A DNA stretch of 35,322 nucleotides, from assembly GCA_028289325.1 (NCBI GenBank), contig JANQQN010000163.1, forward strand, positions 1 through 35,322. The letters are read 5' to 3'. Below are positions 28,657 to 35,322 of this stretch, piece by piece. The position numbers were made by a program, and so were the translations under genes. Source of the stretch: Myxococcota bacterium. GTDB lineage: Bacteria > Myxococcota > Kuafuiibacteriia > Kuafuiibacteriales > Kuafuiibacteriaceae. Position 1 is the first letter of the stretch; the number at the start of each line of letters is the position of its first letter. The notes below the pieces were generated by a model, which saw only the letters and a program-made list of their open reading frames with translations, had not been told where the DNA came from and made no database searches.

Positions 28657-28710
28657 GCGTAAGTGGACGGGTCGTCGGCCGAGGAACGGTCATCCCCGTC
28701 GCGTAGAATG

Positions 28711-28845
28711 TTAAGCGCTGATGATGGCCATCAGGGCCACGCCGACCGCGAACACGATACCCGTGGTCACCGCAATGATCAGCAGTCGCCCCCATCGACG
28801 CAGTGGCCCCGGACGGTCGCCGAGCAATCCGATGGACCGGCTCAT
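28711..28845 (-). CDS. 44-aa single-membrane-helix protein
   Basis: A 44-residue frame (MSRSIGLLGDRPGPLRRWGR, then LLIIAVTTGIVFAVGVALMAIISA) that starts three bases after the NlpC/P60 stop codon, with GGTGGTGA just before the ATG, and ends TAA at 28711. It has a basic stretch ahead of one long hydrophobic helix, the positive-inside arrangement of an inner-membrane protein with its N-terminus in the cytoplasm. The tight spacing suggests translational coupling with the peptidase gene. No family is recognised. Confidence 0.65.
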   Translation of the reverse strand: MSRSIGLLGDRPGPLRRWGRLLIIAVTTGIVFAVGVALMAIISA

Positions 28846-28848
28846 CGT

Positions 28849-29646
28849 TCACCACCCACGGCCGATGCTCCCCTTGAGGGCCTCGATGCTGTCCAGCCAC
28901 TCGGCGTAGCCGTCCAGTCGACGGGCGTTGTCGGCCGCGGCCGGTCCGCCCTTCGCCCGTAGGGCCGCGGCGAGAGCCTTCAGGTCGCAGATCGCTCGGG
29001 TCGGCCCGAGGGTCCGAAGATCCGGGATCGGCTGGCGGCGAAAGCGGCGGACCTCCGCCCGGCGGGCCTTGAACGATGAGGGGCAGGGCACTTCGACGGC
29101 CATGACCGGACCCGCGGCGGGCACCGGTCCGAAGCCCGGTCCATCGCCGCCGACCCCATCGCGGATCGAGCGGGGAACGAGCAGCCGACGAGCAACGACA
29201 CGGCGCCCGTAGACGCGAGCCAGCGGTTCGATGACCACGCCTCGCCCGCTGACCGAGTGCGTGATCCGGTCGCCACCCATGTACACCACGACGTGATTCG
29301 GCGTTCCGGTGCGGTCGACGTAGAAGATCAGATCTCCCGGCTCGAGGCTGCGGCCGAGATCCCCGGTGTCGACGGCGATGTCCACACCGAGGCCGATCTG
29401 CTGGCGGGTGGTTCGAGGCAGCTCGACGCGAAACAGGTCGCGATACATCCGTCGCAGGTAGGCGGAGCAGTCGATCCCGGACCGAGATGTCCCGCCCCAT
29501 TGGTACCGCGTTCCCCGCCATTTACCGGCGAAGTCCGCGATCGAGTGGGCGCGGGTCGGCCCCGCCCGGCCCCAGGTCGGCGCGGCGGGGAGGAAGACGG
29601 CGACGCCCACGGCAACGGTCGTGGCCAAGCGGAGCGACGGGCCCAC
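28849..29646 (-). CDS. Exported NlpC/P60 cysteine peptidase
   Basis: GTG start at 29646. The product (265 aa) has a signal peptide (LATTVAVGVAVFLPAAPTWG) and an NlpC/P60 domain (about 36-150): YQWGGTSRSGIDCSAYLRRMYRD with the catalytic Cys60, LPRTTRQQIGLG, LEPGDLIFYVDRTGTPNHVVVYMGG with His118, and His130 as likely third residue. Such enzymes cut peptides of peptidoglycan in the periplasm. The C-terminal 100 residues (PCPSSFKARRAEVRRFRR and a helical end) match nothing I recognise and may bind the wall. The gene is divergent from the 252-aa helical hypothetical and coupled to a 44-aa membrane protein. Confidence 0.92.
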   Translation of the reverse strand: MGPSLRLATTVAVGVAVFLPAAPTWGRAGPTRAHSIADFAGKWRGTRYQWGGTSRSGIDCSAYLRRMYRDLFRVELPRTTRQQIGLGVDIAVDTGDLGRSLEPGDLIFYVDRTGTPNHVVVYMGGDRITHSVSGRGVVIEPLARVYGRRVVARRLLVPRSIRDGVGGDGPGFGPVPAAGPVMAVEVPCPSSFKARRAEVRRFRRQPIPDLRTLGPTRAICDLKALAAALRAKGGPAAADNARRLDGYAEWLDSIEALKGSIGRGW

Positions 29647-29766
29647 GGCCGGACCCTAACGCCAGTCGCCGCTCGACGCGAACGAATCTCGAGGTCGGGC
29701 GTTGGATGAACCTACGAACGATCCGACGTCTCAACGGCATGGACCGGCTCATCGCGTTTGTTTAAG

Positions 29767-30525
29767 ATGTGGACAGCGATGGCCGCGACATTCCCCGCCG
29801 AGCAGATCCGTGCGCGCCTCGCGTTCGATGTCGAGCGCCTGCGGGTGGCAGCGAGGCGGCTAGAGTCCGTTGACGGCCAGCTGGTGACGCTCAAGCGGGC
29901 CCTGGAGAGTCGGGTCGAGGCGCTCACGGGGGTGGCGACCAACGCCGCGGACTCGGAGATCCACGGCTCGGGGACCGTCCACATCCTCTACGCCAAGGCG
30001 CAGGCGACGGCCCAGCTCGCTCGGCGCGCGGCCCTCGGCGAAGTCCTTCAACACGCCGGCCGACTGTCGCTGATCGCCTCGATGGCCGTCAGTCGATGGG
30101 TGGGCGCGCTCGTCGAACTGGGCGCGACCCGAGCGTCGGCGGGGGCGATCAAAGCCCACGTCGACACCGGGCGACTCGCGCACCGAATGCTGGCTACCCT
30201 GCGGCCGCAGGCTGACCTGCGATCGGGTTGCGGCCAGCTGGCCAGCGCCGCGGTCGTCGCGGAGTTCGTGACCCCCGACGACTTACCCATCGTTCATGCG
30301 CTCCTGGAGGAAGGGCTGTTCCGAGGCCGGCGCGCGCGCGGCGTCGAGTCCGACCACGACGTGCTCGCGGCCGCATCCCGGGCCCTTCGCACCGCGGCCG
30401 AGCTCCTCGAATACATGGCCCAAAAGGCCGAGCCGGCGGCCGCAGACCTCCTTGCTCAGGCCGACGCGGTGGAGCAGCGGGTGGAAGCCGACCTCGTGGC
30501 CCACCAGGGCCCGAAGCTCGCCTGA
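29767..30525 (+). CDS. Helical hypothetical protein (252 aa)
   Basis: I chose ATG 29767; TTG 29758 and ATG 29779 are alternatives. The product is nearly all alpha-helical and Ala/Leu/Arg rich (EQIRARLAFDVERLRVAARRLE, AASRALRTAAELLEYMAQKAEP), with probable coiled coils at both ends and no signal peptide, membrane segment or enzyme motif. It begins 120 bases from the divergent NlpC/P60 gene. A 19-codon frame (29706-29765) ends just before the start and may be a leader peptide or chance. The function is unknown. Confidence 0.75.
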   Translation: MWTAMAATFPAEQIRARLAFDVERLRVAARRLESVDGQLVTLKRALESRVEALTGVATNAADSEIHGSGTVHILYAKAQATAQLARRAALGEVLQHAGRLSLIASMAVSRWVGALVELGATRASAGAIKAHVDTGRLAHRMLATLRPQADLRSGCGQLASAAVVAEFVTPDDLPIVHALLEEGLFRGRRARGVESDHDVLAAASRALRTAAELLEYMAQKAEPAAADLLAQADAVEQRVEADLVAHQGPKLA

Positions 30526-30780
30526 ATCCCGACCCTGAACGCCGAGGCTCGTCCTCCGGCCCTCGGTCGGCGCCGTCAATCCGGCTGGCCGGTCGTTGTA
30601 CGGGTTCGGTCGATGGGGTCGCGTCTGGTGCGCTCGTGCCGGCGAACGTCGTCGTCGATGAGCGCGCGGTCCCGGTGAACGTCCGTCTCGGTGAACGTCC
30701 TATGGGGGGACGAACCATGTGATCGAGCCATCATGCGAAGTCGCTTGCCATCGGCTGCCGCCGCGGCCTAGACGGAGAGC
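30526..30780. other. 255-base gene-free region with a short direct repeat
   Basis: No supported gene. An 11-base direct repeat GGTGAACGTCC occurs twice, 16 bases apart from start to start (about 30675 and 30691), near the following start. No clear promoter boxes were recognised. Confidence 0.4.
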
Positions 30781-31392
30781 GTGCGCGCGCTGAAAGCTAG
30801 CCAGCACAGCGAATCGAAGCGGATGTTCGAGAACGACTTGTTCGAGTTCTTCTCGCGTATCCCGCCGTGGCATCCGCCCGCGATCTACATCCCGCTGATC
30901 ACCTTGGCCACGTATCAGAGCCTCGCCATCGGGGTCGGCATCGCGGCGACGGTGGGGCTGTTCCTGGCCGGTCTTCTTTACTGGACGCTCCTCGAGTACT
31001 GGGCCCACCGCCTCATCTTCCACTGGGAACCTCGTTCGAAGCTCGGCCAGCGGCTGGTGTGGATCCTTCACGGGGTCCACCATGACTGGCCGAACGACAA
31101 GTATCGACTCGTGTTCCCGCCCGCGCTGTCCCTTCCCCTGGCCGCGCTCCATTTTTATGGCCTCGGGCTGCTGCTGGGTGACCAGATGCGCTACGCGGCC
31201 TTCGCGGGGCTGGCGTTCGGCTATCTCAGCTACGACATGATCCACTACTACACCCACCACTTCGCGCCGAAGAATCCGGTCCTGAAGTACCTGCGGGCGT
31301 ACCACATGGCTCACCACTTCAAGCACGAGCCGACCCGGTACGGCGTATCCAATCCGCTGTGGGATTACGTGTTCGGTACGGCGCCGCGCTGA
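30781..31392 (+). CDS. Fatty acid hydroxylase superfamily protein (FA2H-like)
   Basis: A 203-residue multi-pass inner-membrane protein of the sterol desaturase / fatty acid hydroxylase superfamily, using a di-iron centre held by histidines. The motifs in order are HRLIFH, HGVHHDWPNDKYRLVFPP, HYYTHHF and HMAHHFKHEPTRYGVSNPLWDYVFGT. The combination matches fatty-acid 2-hydroxylase (FA2H/Scs7-like), so 2-hydroxylation of a lipid acyl chain is likely, but the substrate is not determined. Hydrophobic helices lie at about 36-70 and 115-155. The start is GTG 30781; ATG in MFENDLFEFF (residue 15) is an alternative. It is convergent with the LpxH-like gene, four bases apart. Confidence 0.92.
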   Translation: MRALKASQHSESKRMFENDLFEFFSRIPPWHPPAIYIPLITLATYQSLAIGVGIAATVGLFLAGLLYWTLLEYWAHRLIFHWEPRSKLGQRLVWILHGVHHDWPNDKYRLVFPPALSLPLAALHFYGLGLLLGDQMRYAAFAGLAFGYLSYDMIHYYTHHFAPKNPVLKYLRAYHMAHHFKHEPTRYGVSNPLWDYVFGTAPR

Positions 31393-31396
31393 TCGC

Positions 31397-32134
31397 TCAC
31401 TGGGGCCGGAAGGGCAGCGCGTACAGCTCGCCGTCGCCGTTGGCCACCAACACCGCACGGTGCTCCCGCCAACCAGGAACCACGTGGATGGTGACCCCAT
31501 CGACGTCGTGGCGCGCGGGCTGATGAAAGTGGCCCATCAGGCAGCGGCGGGCGCCGCCGGTCTTCGCCGACCGCGCGACTTCGCGCAGGGCGCGAACCGG
31601 CACCGCCCCGGTCTTGTAGTCCGCATTGGTGTGGCGTAAGCCGCGCTCGGTCCACGCGGGGAGGGCGCGACCGACCGCGGCCGGCAGCCGACGCAGGATC
31701 GCCCGCGCCACGCGGCTTCGGGAGATCGACCGCCATCGCCGGTAGGCGCGGTCTTCAGGCACGATCCCGTCGCCGTGAAGCAACCAGGTCGGTTGACCAC
31801 CGATCCGCCGCCGACCGGGCCGACCGATGACCTCGTCGAAGACGTCACCGGCCAGCGCCTCGCACAGATAGTCGCGATTGCCGACCACCATGGTCACCCG
31901 GCACCCACCGTGTCGGGCCGCGCGCAGCGCTTCGAGGACCGGGCGATGATGAGGCGGCCAAAACCGCTCCGGACCGAGCCACGCCACGAATAGGTCACCC
32001 ATGAGCAACAGGTCGGCGCCAGCGGTGGGCGCGGTCGAAAAGAGCTCGACGAGGGCCCGATCGGAGTCGGGGTCGATGCCGGCGTGGGCATCGCCGACGA
32101 TCCACAGGGGCCGCGCTGGGCGATCGGCGAGCAT
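31397..32134 (-). CDS. LpxH-like metallophosphoesterase
   Basis: I chose ATG 32134, which gives the family opening (MLADRPARPLWIVGDAHAG); the open frame runs upstream past the mutL start. The 245-residue product has the calcineurin-like metal motifs: GDAH, MGDLFVAWLG (LpxH has GDLFEAWIGDD), VVGNRDYL, LLHGDGI and MGHFHQP, ending in a GWREHRAVLVANGDGELYALPF strand pair like LpxH. LpxH removes UMP from UDP-2,3-diacylglucosamine in lipid A synthesis at the membrane face. The second motif has Glu where LpxH has GDD, so the exact substrate is less certain. It is divergent from mutL (95-base gap). Confidence 0.85.
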   Translation of the reverse strand: MLADRPARPLWIVGDAHAGIDPDSDRALVELFSTAPTAGADLLLMGDLFVAWLGPERFWPPHHRPVLEALRAARHGGCRVTMVVGNRDYLCEALAGDVFDEVIGRPGRRRIGGQPTWLLHGDGIVPEDRAYRRWRSISRSRVARAILRRLPAAVGRALPAWTERGLRHTNADYKTGAVPVRALREVARSAKTGGARRCLMGHFHQPARHDVDGVTIHVVPGWREHRAVLVANGDGELYALPFRPQ

Positions 32135-32229
32135 GAGCGAACGGGACCGATCGCGGCTCGCGGAGTCAATGCGCGCTCGCCATGAAGACGCGGTTGACTC
32201 GAGTCCGAGCGCTGCAGGACGGTGCGTCA

Positions 32230-34125
32230 ATGGCGGAATCCCGTATCCGGCAGCTCGATGAAGCGACCGCCAATCAGATTGCCGCGGGCGAGGTCGTCGA
32301 GCGCCCCGCGTCGGTGGTCAAGGAGCTTCTCGAGAACGCGCTCGACGCCGAGGCCACCCGGATCTCTCTGGAGGTCGAGGAAGGCGGCATCGAGCGCATC
32401 CTGATCGTCGACGATGGTCACGGCATGCCGCCGGAGGACGCCCGGCTGAGCCTCGAGCGCCACGCGACGTCGAAGATCCGATCCGCCGATGACCTGCTGC
32501 GCATTCAAACGATGGGGTTTCGTGGCGAGGCGCTGCCGTCGATCGCTTCGGTGAGCCGCTTCACCCTCACCACCCGACCGCCCGACCGAGACGACGCGGT
32601 ACGGCTGGTGGTGGAAGGCGGCCATCTTCGCTCCGAATCGAGCGCCGGCGCCGCGGTCGGGACCACGGTCGAGGTTGCGGATCTGTTCTTCAATGTCCCC
32701 GCGCGGAAGAAGTTCCTCAAGCGGCCGGCGACCGAGCTCGGCCATATCTCCGACGCGGTGGTGCGCCTGGCGCTGGCCCGCCCGTCGGTGGCCTTTCGCC
32801 TCAAGCACGGACCGAAGGTCCTCCTCGATGTCCCTCCGGCCACCGAGGCCGACCCGAAAGGTCGACTGGGCCGGATTCTCGGACGCAAGGTCGCCGACGC
32901 CCTGCACGCCATCCCCCAGGGGTCCGAAGGGCCGATACGGGTGACCGGGTATGTCGCAGAGCCCGGCCTCAGCGAGCGGACGACCCGGGGCCAGTACGTC
33001 TTCGTCAACGGCCGTTTCGTCCGGGACCGCACCATCCAACACGCCATTCAGGAGGGCTACCGGACCCTGATGGAGAAAGGCCGCTATCCGACCGTGGTCC
33101 TGTGGCTCGAGCTCGATCCGTCCACCTTCGACGTGAACGTTCATCCGCAGAAGACCGAGGTTCGTTTCGTGCGAACGTCGGACGTTCATCGGGCGGTGAC
33201 CGCGGCCCTTCGGCGAACCTTGCTCGACCAGCCGTGGCTCCGAAGCGGGCAGTACGCGGTCGCTGTGGCCCGGACCGGCGCCGCGACGGTGCGAGACGCC
33301 GGTGACAAAGGGCTGGGGAGCTACGTCGGGGCGTCGCGAGTGCCCGTACCCCCGCCGCCGGCCGCGCGCGGCGAGGGCGTGGTCGGGTCGGTGATCCCCA
33401 GCCCCGCCCGCTTCGATCCCGTGGGGGGAACCGGCGGCGGGCGAACGCCACCCCCCTCCCGGGTCACCTCTTCGGCTCCCGAGCCTCGCCCCGCGTTGTT
33501 CGAGACCCAGCGCGCGCCGGCCGGGCGTCCGACGGCAACGAGGCGATTCGGTGGCCTAGAGCCGGTGGGGCAGGTCCTCGGCACGTATCTCGTGTGTCAG
33601 GGCCAGGGGGAGATGGTGGTGATCGATCAACACGCGGCCCACGAGCGGATCGCGTTTCAACGCATGCGAACCCAGCGCCAGCAGGCTCGGGTGGCCACTC
33701 AGCCGCTGCTGATGCCCATTCCCCTCGAGCTGAACGATGCCCAAGCGGAGACCGCGCGGGCCCACGACGACAAGCTGGCCGAGCTGGGCTTCGAGCTCGC
33801 ACCATTCGGGGGACAGACGTGGCTGGTGAAGGCCACTCCCGTCGAACTCAAGGGGGCGGACGTCGAACGGCTGGTGCGGGACCTCCTCGACGAGCTCGAG
33901 ACCTTCGAGCAGACCACACCCTACGAAGACCAGGTCGATGCGCTCCTGTCGTGTGCGGCTTGCCACAGTGTGGTTCGCGCCGGGGACCGGCTTTCGAACC
34001 AAGAGATCCGCGCGCTGCTCCAGCAGATGGACGAGATCGACTTCGGTGCGTTCTGCCCCCACGGCCGTCCGGTTTTCATTCAGTGGACGAGCGCGGATCT
34101 CGCTCGTCTGTTCCACCGCACATGA
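32230..34125 (+). CDS. mutL: DNA mismatch repair protein MutL
   Basis: I chose ATG 32230, which gives the canonical MAESRIRQLDEATANQIAAGEVVERP; an ATG 16 codons upstream is possible but adds atypical sequence. The N-terminal GHKL ATPase (about 1-330) has Glu32 and Asn36 (KELLENALDAEA), DDGHGM 61-66, TMGFRGEAL, GTTVEVADLFFNVPARKKF and DVNVHPQKTEVRF. A Pro/Ser-rich linker (375-445) leads to the C-terminal dimer/endonuclease domain. The metal motif DQHA(X)2E(X)4E reads DQHAAHERIAFQ (Asp466 to Gln477), so the last Glu is replaced by Gln; ACHSVVRAG (577-585) and CPHGRP (609-614) are kept. The stop overlaps the miaA start (ATGA). It probably nicks DNA in a MutH-less pathway. Confidence 0.96.
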   Translation: MAESRIRQLDEATANQIAAGEVVERPASVVKELLENALDAEATRISLEVEEGGIERILIVDDGHGMPPEDARLSLERHATSKIRSADDLLRIQTMGFRGEALPSIASVSRFTLTTRPPDRDDAVRLVVEGGHLRSESSAGAAVGTTVEVADLFFNVPARKKFLKRPATELGHISDAVVRLALARPSVAFRLKHGPKVLLDVPPATEADPKGRLGRILGRKVADALHAIPQGSEGPIRVTGYVAEPGLSERTTRGQYVFVNGRFVRDRTIQHAIQEGYRTLMEKGRYPTVVLWLELDPSTFDVNVHPQKTEVRFVRTSDVHRAVTAALRRTLLDQPWLRSGQYAVAVARTGAATVRDAGDKGLGSYVGASRVPVPPPPAARGEGVVGSVIPSPARFDPVGGTGGGRTPPPSRVTSSAPEPRPALFETQRAPAGRPTATRRFGGLEPVGQVLGTYLVCQGQGEMVVIDQHAAHERIAFQRMRTQRQQARVATQPLLMPIPLELNDAQAETARAHDDKLAELGFELAPFGGQTWLVKATPVELKGADVERLVRDLLDELETFEQTTPYEDQVDALLSCAACHSVVRAGDRLSNQEIRALLQQMDEIDFGAFCPHGRPVFIQWTSADLARLFHRT

Positions 34126-35066
34126 CCTCCGTCGAGGTGGGCGACGTACCGCCACTGTACGCGGTCATGGGGCCGACGGCGTCCGGCAAGACCGCGCTCG
34201 CGGTCGAGCTCGCCGAACGCCTCGACGCACAGATCGTGAGCTGCGATTCGGCGGCGGTGTTCCGAGGCCTCGATATCGGCACCGCGAAGCCCCCCGCCGC
34301 TGCGAGAGCCCGTGTGCGGCATCACCTGCTCGACGTGCTGGAGCCGACCGAGCAGTGGAGTGCGGCCGAATTCGCCGACGCCGCCGACCGAGTGATCGAG
34401 GATCTGGCCGCGGCCGGCCAGGCGGCCATCCTGTGTGGGGGTACGGGTTTATGGATGCGGGCCCTGGTGAGAGGCATCTTTCGGGCCCCGCCGATCGATC
34501 AAAAGATCCGCGCCGATGTACGCGCGGCGCTGGCCGAGCAGGGCGCGCCGGCGATGCACGCGGCGCTGGCCGAGGTCGACCCGGTGGCCGCGGCGCGGAT
34601 CGAGGCCAACGACCCCCAGCGAATCGGGCGCGCGCTGGAGGTGTACCGGCAGACGGGTCGGCCGATCAGTGCCCTGCAGGCCGAACACGGCTTTCGCGAT
34701 CGCCGGTATCGCCTCCTGGGGATCGCGCCCCAGTGGCCGCGGGCGGTGCTGCGGGCCCGGATCGCGGTGCGGACCCGACAGATGTACGCCCAGGGCCTGA
34801 TTGACGAGACGCGTCGATGCCTCGAGCGCGGCGTACCCGAGGACGCCCCGGGTCTATCGGTGATCGGCTACCGCGACGCGGTCGCGCACGTGAAAGGGAG
34901 GATCTCCCGCGATGCCGCGATCGAGGCGACGATCATTGCGACCCGCCGCTACGCGAAGCGCCAGGTGAACTGGTTCAACCATGAGCCGGACGTCGAGTGG
35001 GTGTCGCCCGAATCGGATCCCGACGCGCTCGTCGAGCGGTTGCGCGCCCGGGCGCGGCAGGTGTAG
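34122..35066 (+). CDS. miaA: tRNA dimethylallyltransferase
   Basis: MiaA adds a dimethylallyl group to N6 of A37 in tRNAs reading UNN codons. The ATG at 34122 overlaps the mutL stop; the frame continues upstream only as a shadow of mutL. The 314-residue product has the P-loop MGPTASGKTALA (16-27), VSCDSAAVFRGLDIGTAKP, HHLLDVLEP, ILCGGTGLWMRAL, NDPQRIGRALEVY, VIGYRDAVAHV and the closing ATRRYAKRQVNWFNHE. mutL-miaA coupling is common in bacteria. accA begins ten bases after the stop. Confidence 0.96.
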   Translation: MTSVEVGDVPPLYAVMGPTASGKTALAVELAERLDAQIVSCDSAAVFRGLDIGTAKPPAAARARVRHHLLDVLEPTEQWSAAEFADAADRVIEDLAAAGQAAILCGGTGLWMRALVRGIFRAPPIDQKIRADVRAALAEQGAPAMHAALAEVDPVAAARIEANDPQRIGRALEVYRQTGRPISALQAEHGFRDRRYRLLGIAPQWPRAVLRARIAVRTRQMYAQGLIDETRRCLERGVPEDAPGLSVIGYRDAVAHVKGRISRDAAIEATIIATRRYAKRQVNWFNHEPDVEWVSPESDPDALVERLRARARQV

Positions 35067-35076
35067 CGGTGGACCG

Positions 35077-35322
35077 ATGAATCGAGAGCTCGAGTTCGAG
35101 CGGCCCCTGCGGGCCCTCGAGCGCCAGATCGCGGCGCTGCGGGCGCAGGCGGAGGCCAACGAAGGCGACGAGCTCGGGTCCATTCGGTCGCAGATCGCCC
35201 GGCTCGAGGACGAGGCGCGCACGCTGACCCGAGAGGTCCTGTCCCGACTCGGTCGATGGGAAGTCGTGCAGTTGGCCCGCCATCCGGAGCGCCCGTTCGC
35301 CCTCGACTACATCCGGCTCGGG
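35077..35322 (+). CDS. accA: Acetyl-CoA carboxylase carboxyltransferase alpha subunit, N-terminal part
   Basis: The first 82 residues of AccA, cut by the window end. The opening (MNRELEFERPLRALERQIAA), the helix EGDELGSIRSQIARLEDEAR, and RLGRWEVVQLARHPERPFALDYI closely match the N-terminus of E. coli AccA (DFEQPIAELEAKI, WQIAQLARHPQRPYTLDYV). AccA with AccD transfers carboxyl from carboxybiotin to acetyl-CoA, forming malonyl-CoA for fatty acid synthesis. GGTGGA lies just before the ATG, ten bases after miaA, so it may share the mutL-miaA transcript. Confidence 0.92.
   Translation, partial: MNRELEFERPLRALERQIAALRAQAEANEGDELGSIRSQIARLEDEARTLTREVLSRLGRWEVVQLARHPERPFALDYIRLG

Noticed and set aside
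29706-29765. 19-codon frame directly before the 252-aa helical gene
   Set aside because: Too short and without a ribosome binding site; a leader peptide cannot be told from chance.
30660-30705. Direct repeat GGTGAACGTCC x2 as a regulatory site
   Set aside because: Two short GC-rich copies only, no promoter recognised near; noted in the region entry but not pursued.
34212-34260. Altered substrate segment in MiaA (DSAAVFRG instead of DSMQVYRG)
   Set aside because: E. coli MiaA itself has a variant there (DSALIYKG), so the change is within family variation.

Overview
The window is high-GC bacterial chromosome. A Myxococcota or other former delta-proteobacterial genome is the best guess. Pointers are the paired eukaryotic-like Ser/Thr kinases, one with the HRDVTPEN-type catalytic loop common in myxobacteria; a small ribbon-helix-helix protein of a kind I recall as multi-copy in Myxococcota (TIGR04563, from memory); a DUF6178-like protein; a menaquinone-type SdhCAB; and a heme operon next to ECF sigma and DUF3106-like genes. 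No phage, transposon, CRISPR array, rRNA or tRNA was recognised. Most of the window is housekeeping, with small accessory or signalling genes between.

Layout. 1-2186 (+): tail of an unknown Ala/Pro-rich protein, then hemC, hemD and a DUF4177-like small gene. 2318-4985 (-): an operon-like run of an EF-hand lipoprotein, an ECF sigma factor, a membrane anti-sigma candidate, a 90-aa membrane protein and a DUF3106-like repeat protein; the last four overlap. 5199-7853: a small acidic gene (+), then fau, a candidate 6S RNA, zapA and ftsY (all -). 7917-13633 (-): smc with a long insert in the hinge, a TPR protein, and a small RHH protein with its own promoter and inverted repeat. 13947-21731 (-): parC-parE and sdhC-sdhA-sdhB, each followed by a hairpin. 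21937-28656 (+): DUF6178-like protein, an FGE-fold lipoprotein lacking the catalytic cysteines, a small hypothetical, two Ser/Thr kinases and a hypothetical. 28711-29646 (-): NlpC/P60 peptidase and a 44-aa membrane protein. 29767-31392 (+): a helical hypothetical and a fatty-acid-hydroxylase-like protein. 31397-32134 (-): LpxH-like phosphoesterase. 32230-35322 (+): mutL, miaA and the start of accA.

How they work together. hemC and hemD are consecutive steps of tetrapyrrole synthesis, and heme is needed by the di-heme SdhC. smc, ftsY, zapA and parCE cover chromosome segregation, membrane targeting and division. The least described parts are (a) the sigma/anti-sigma operon whose two membrane proteins carry matching Leu/Glu-rich tails, and (b) the 23.8-28 kb block with a non-catalytic FGE fold, a kinase joined to a P-loop-less ATPase remnant, and a kinase ending in an RHH-like tail. 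Functions for these are inference.
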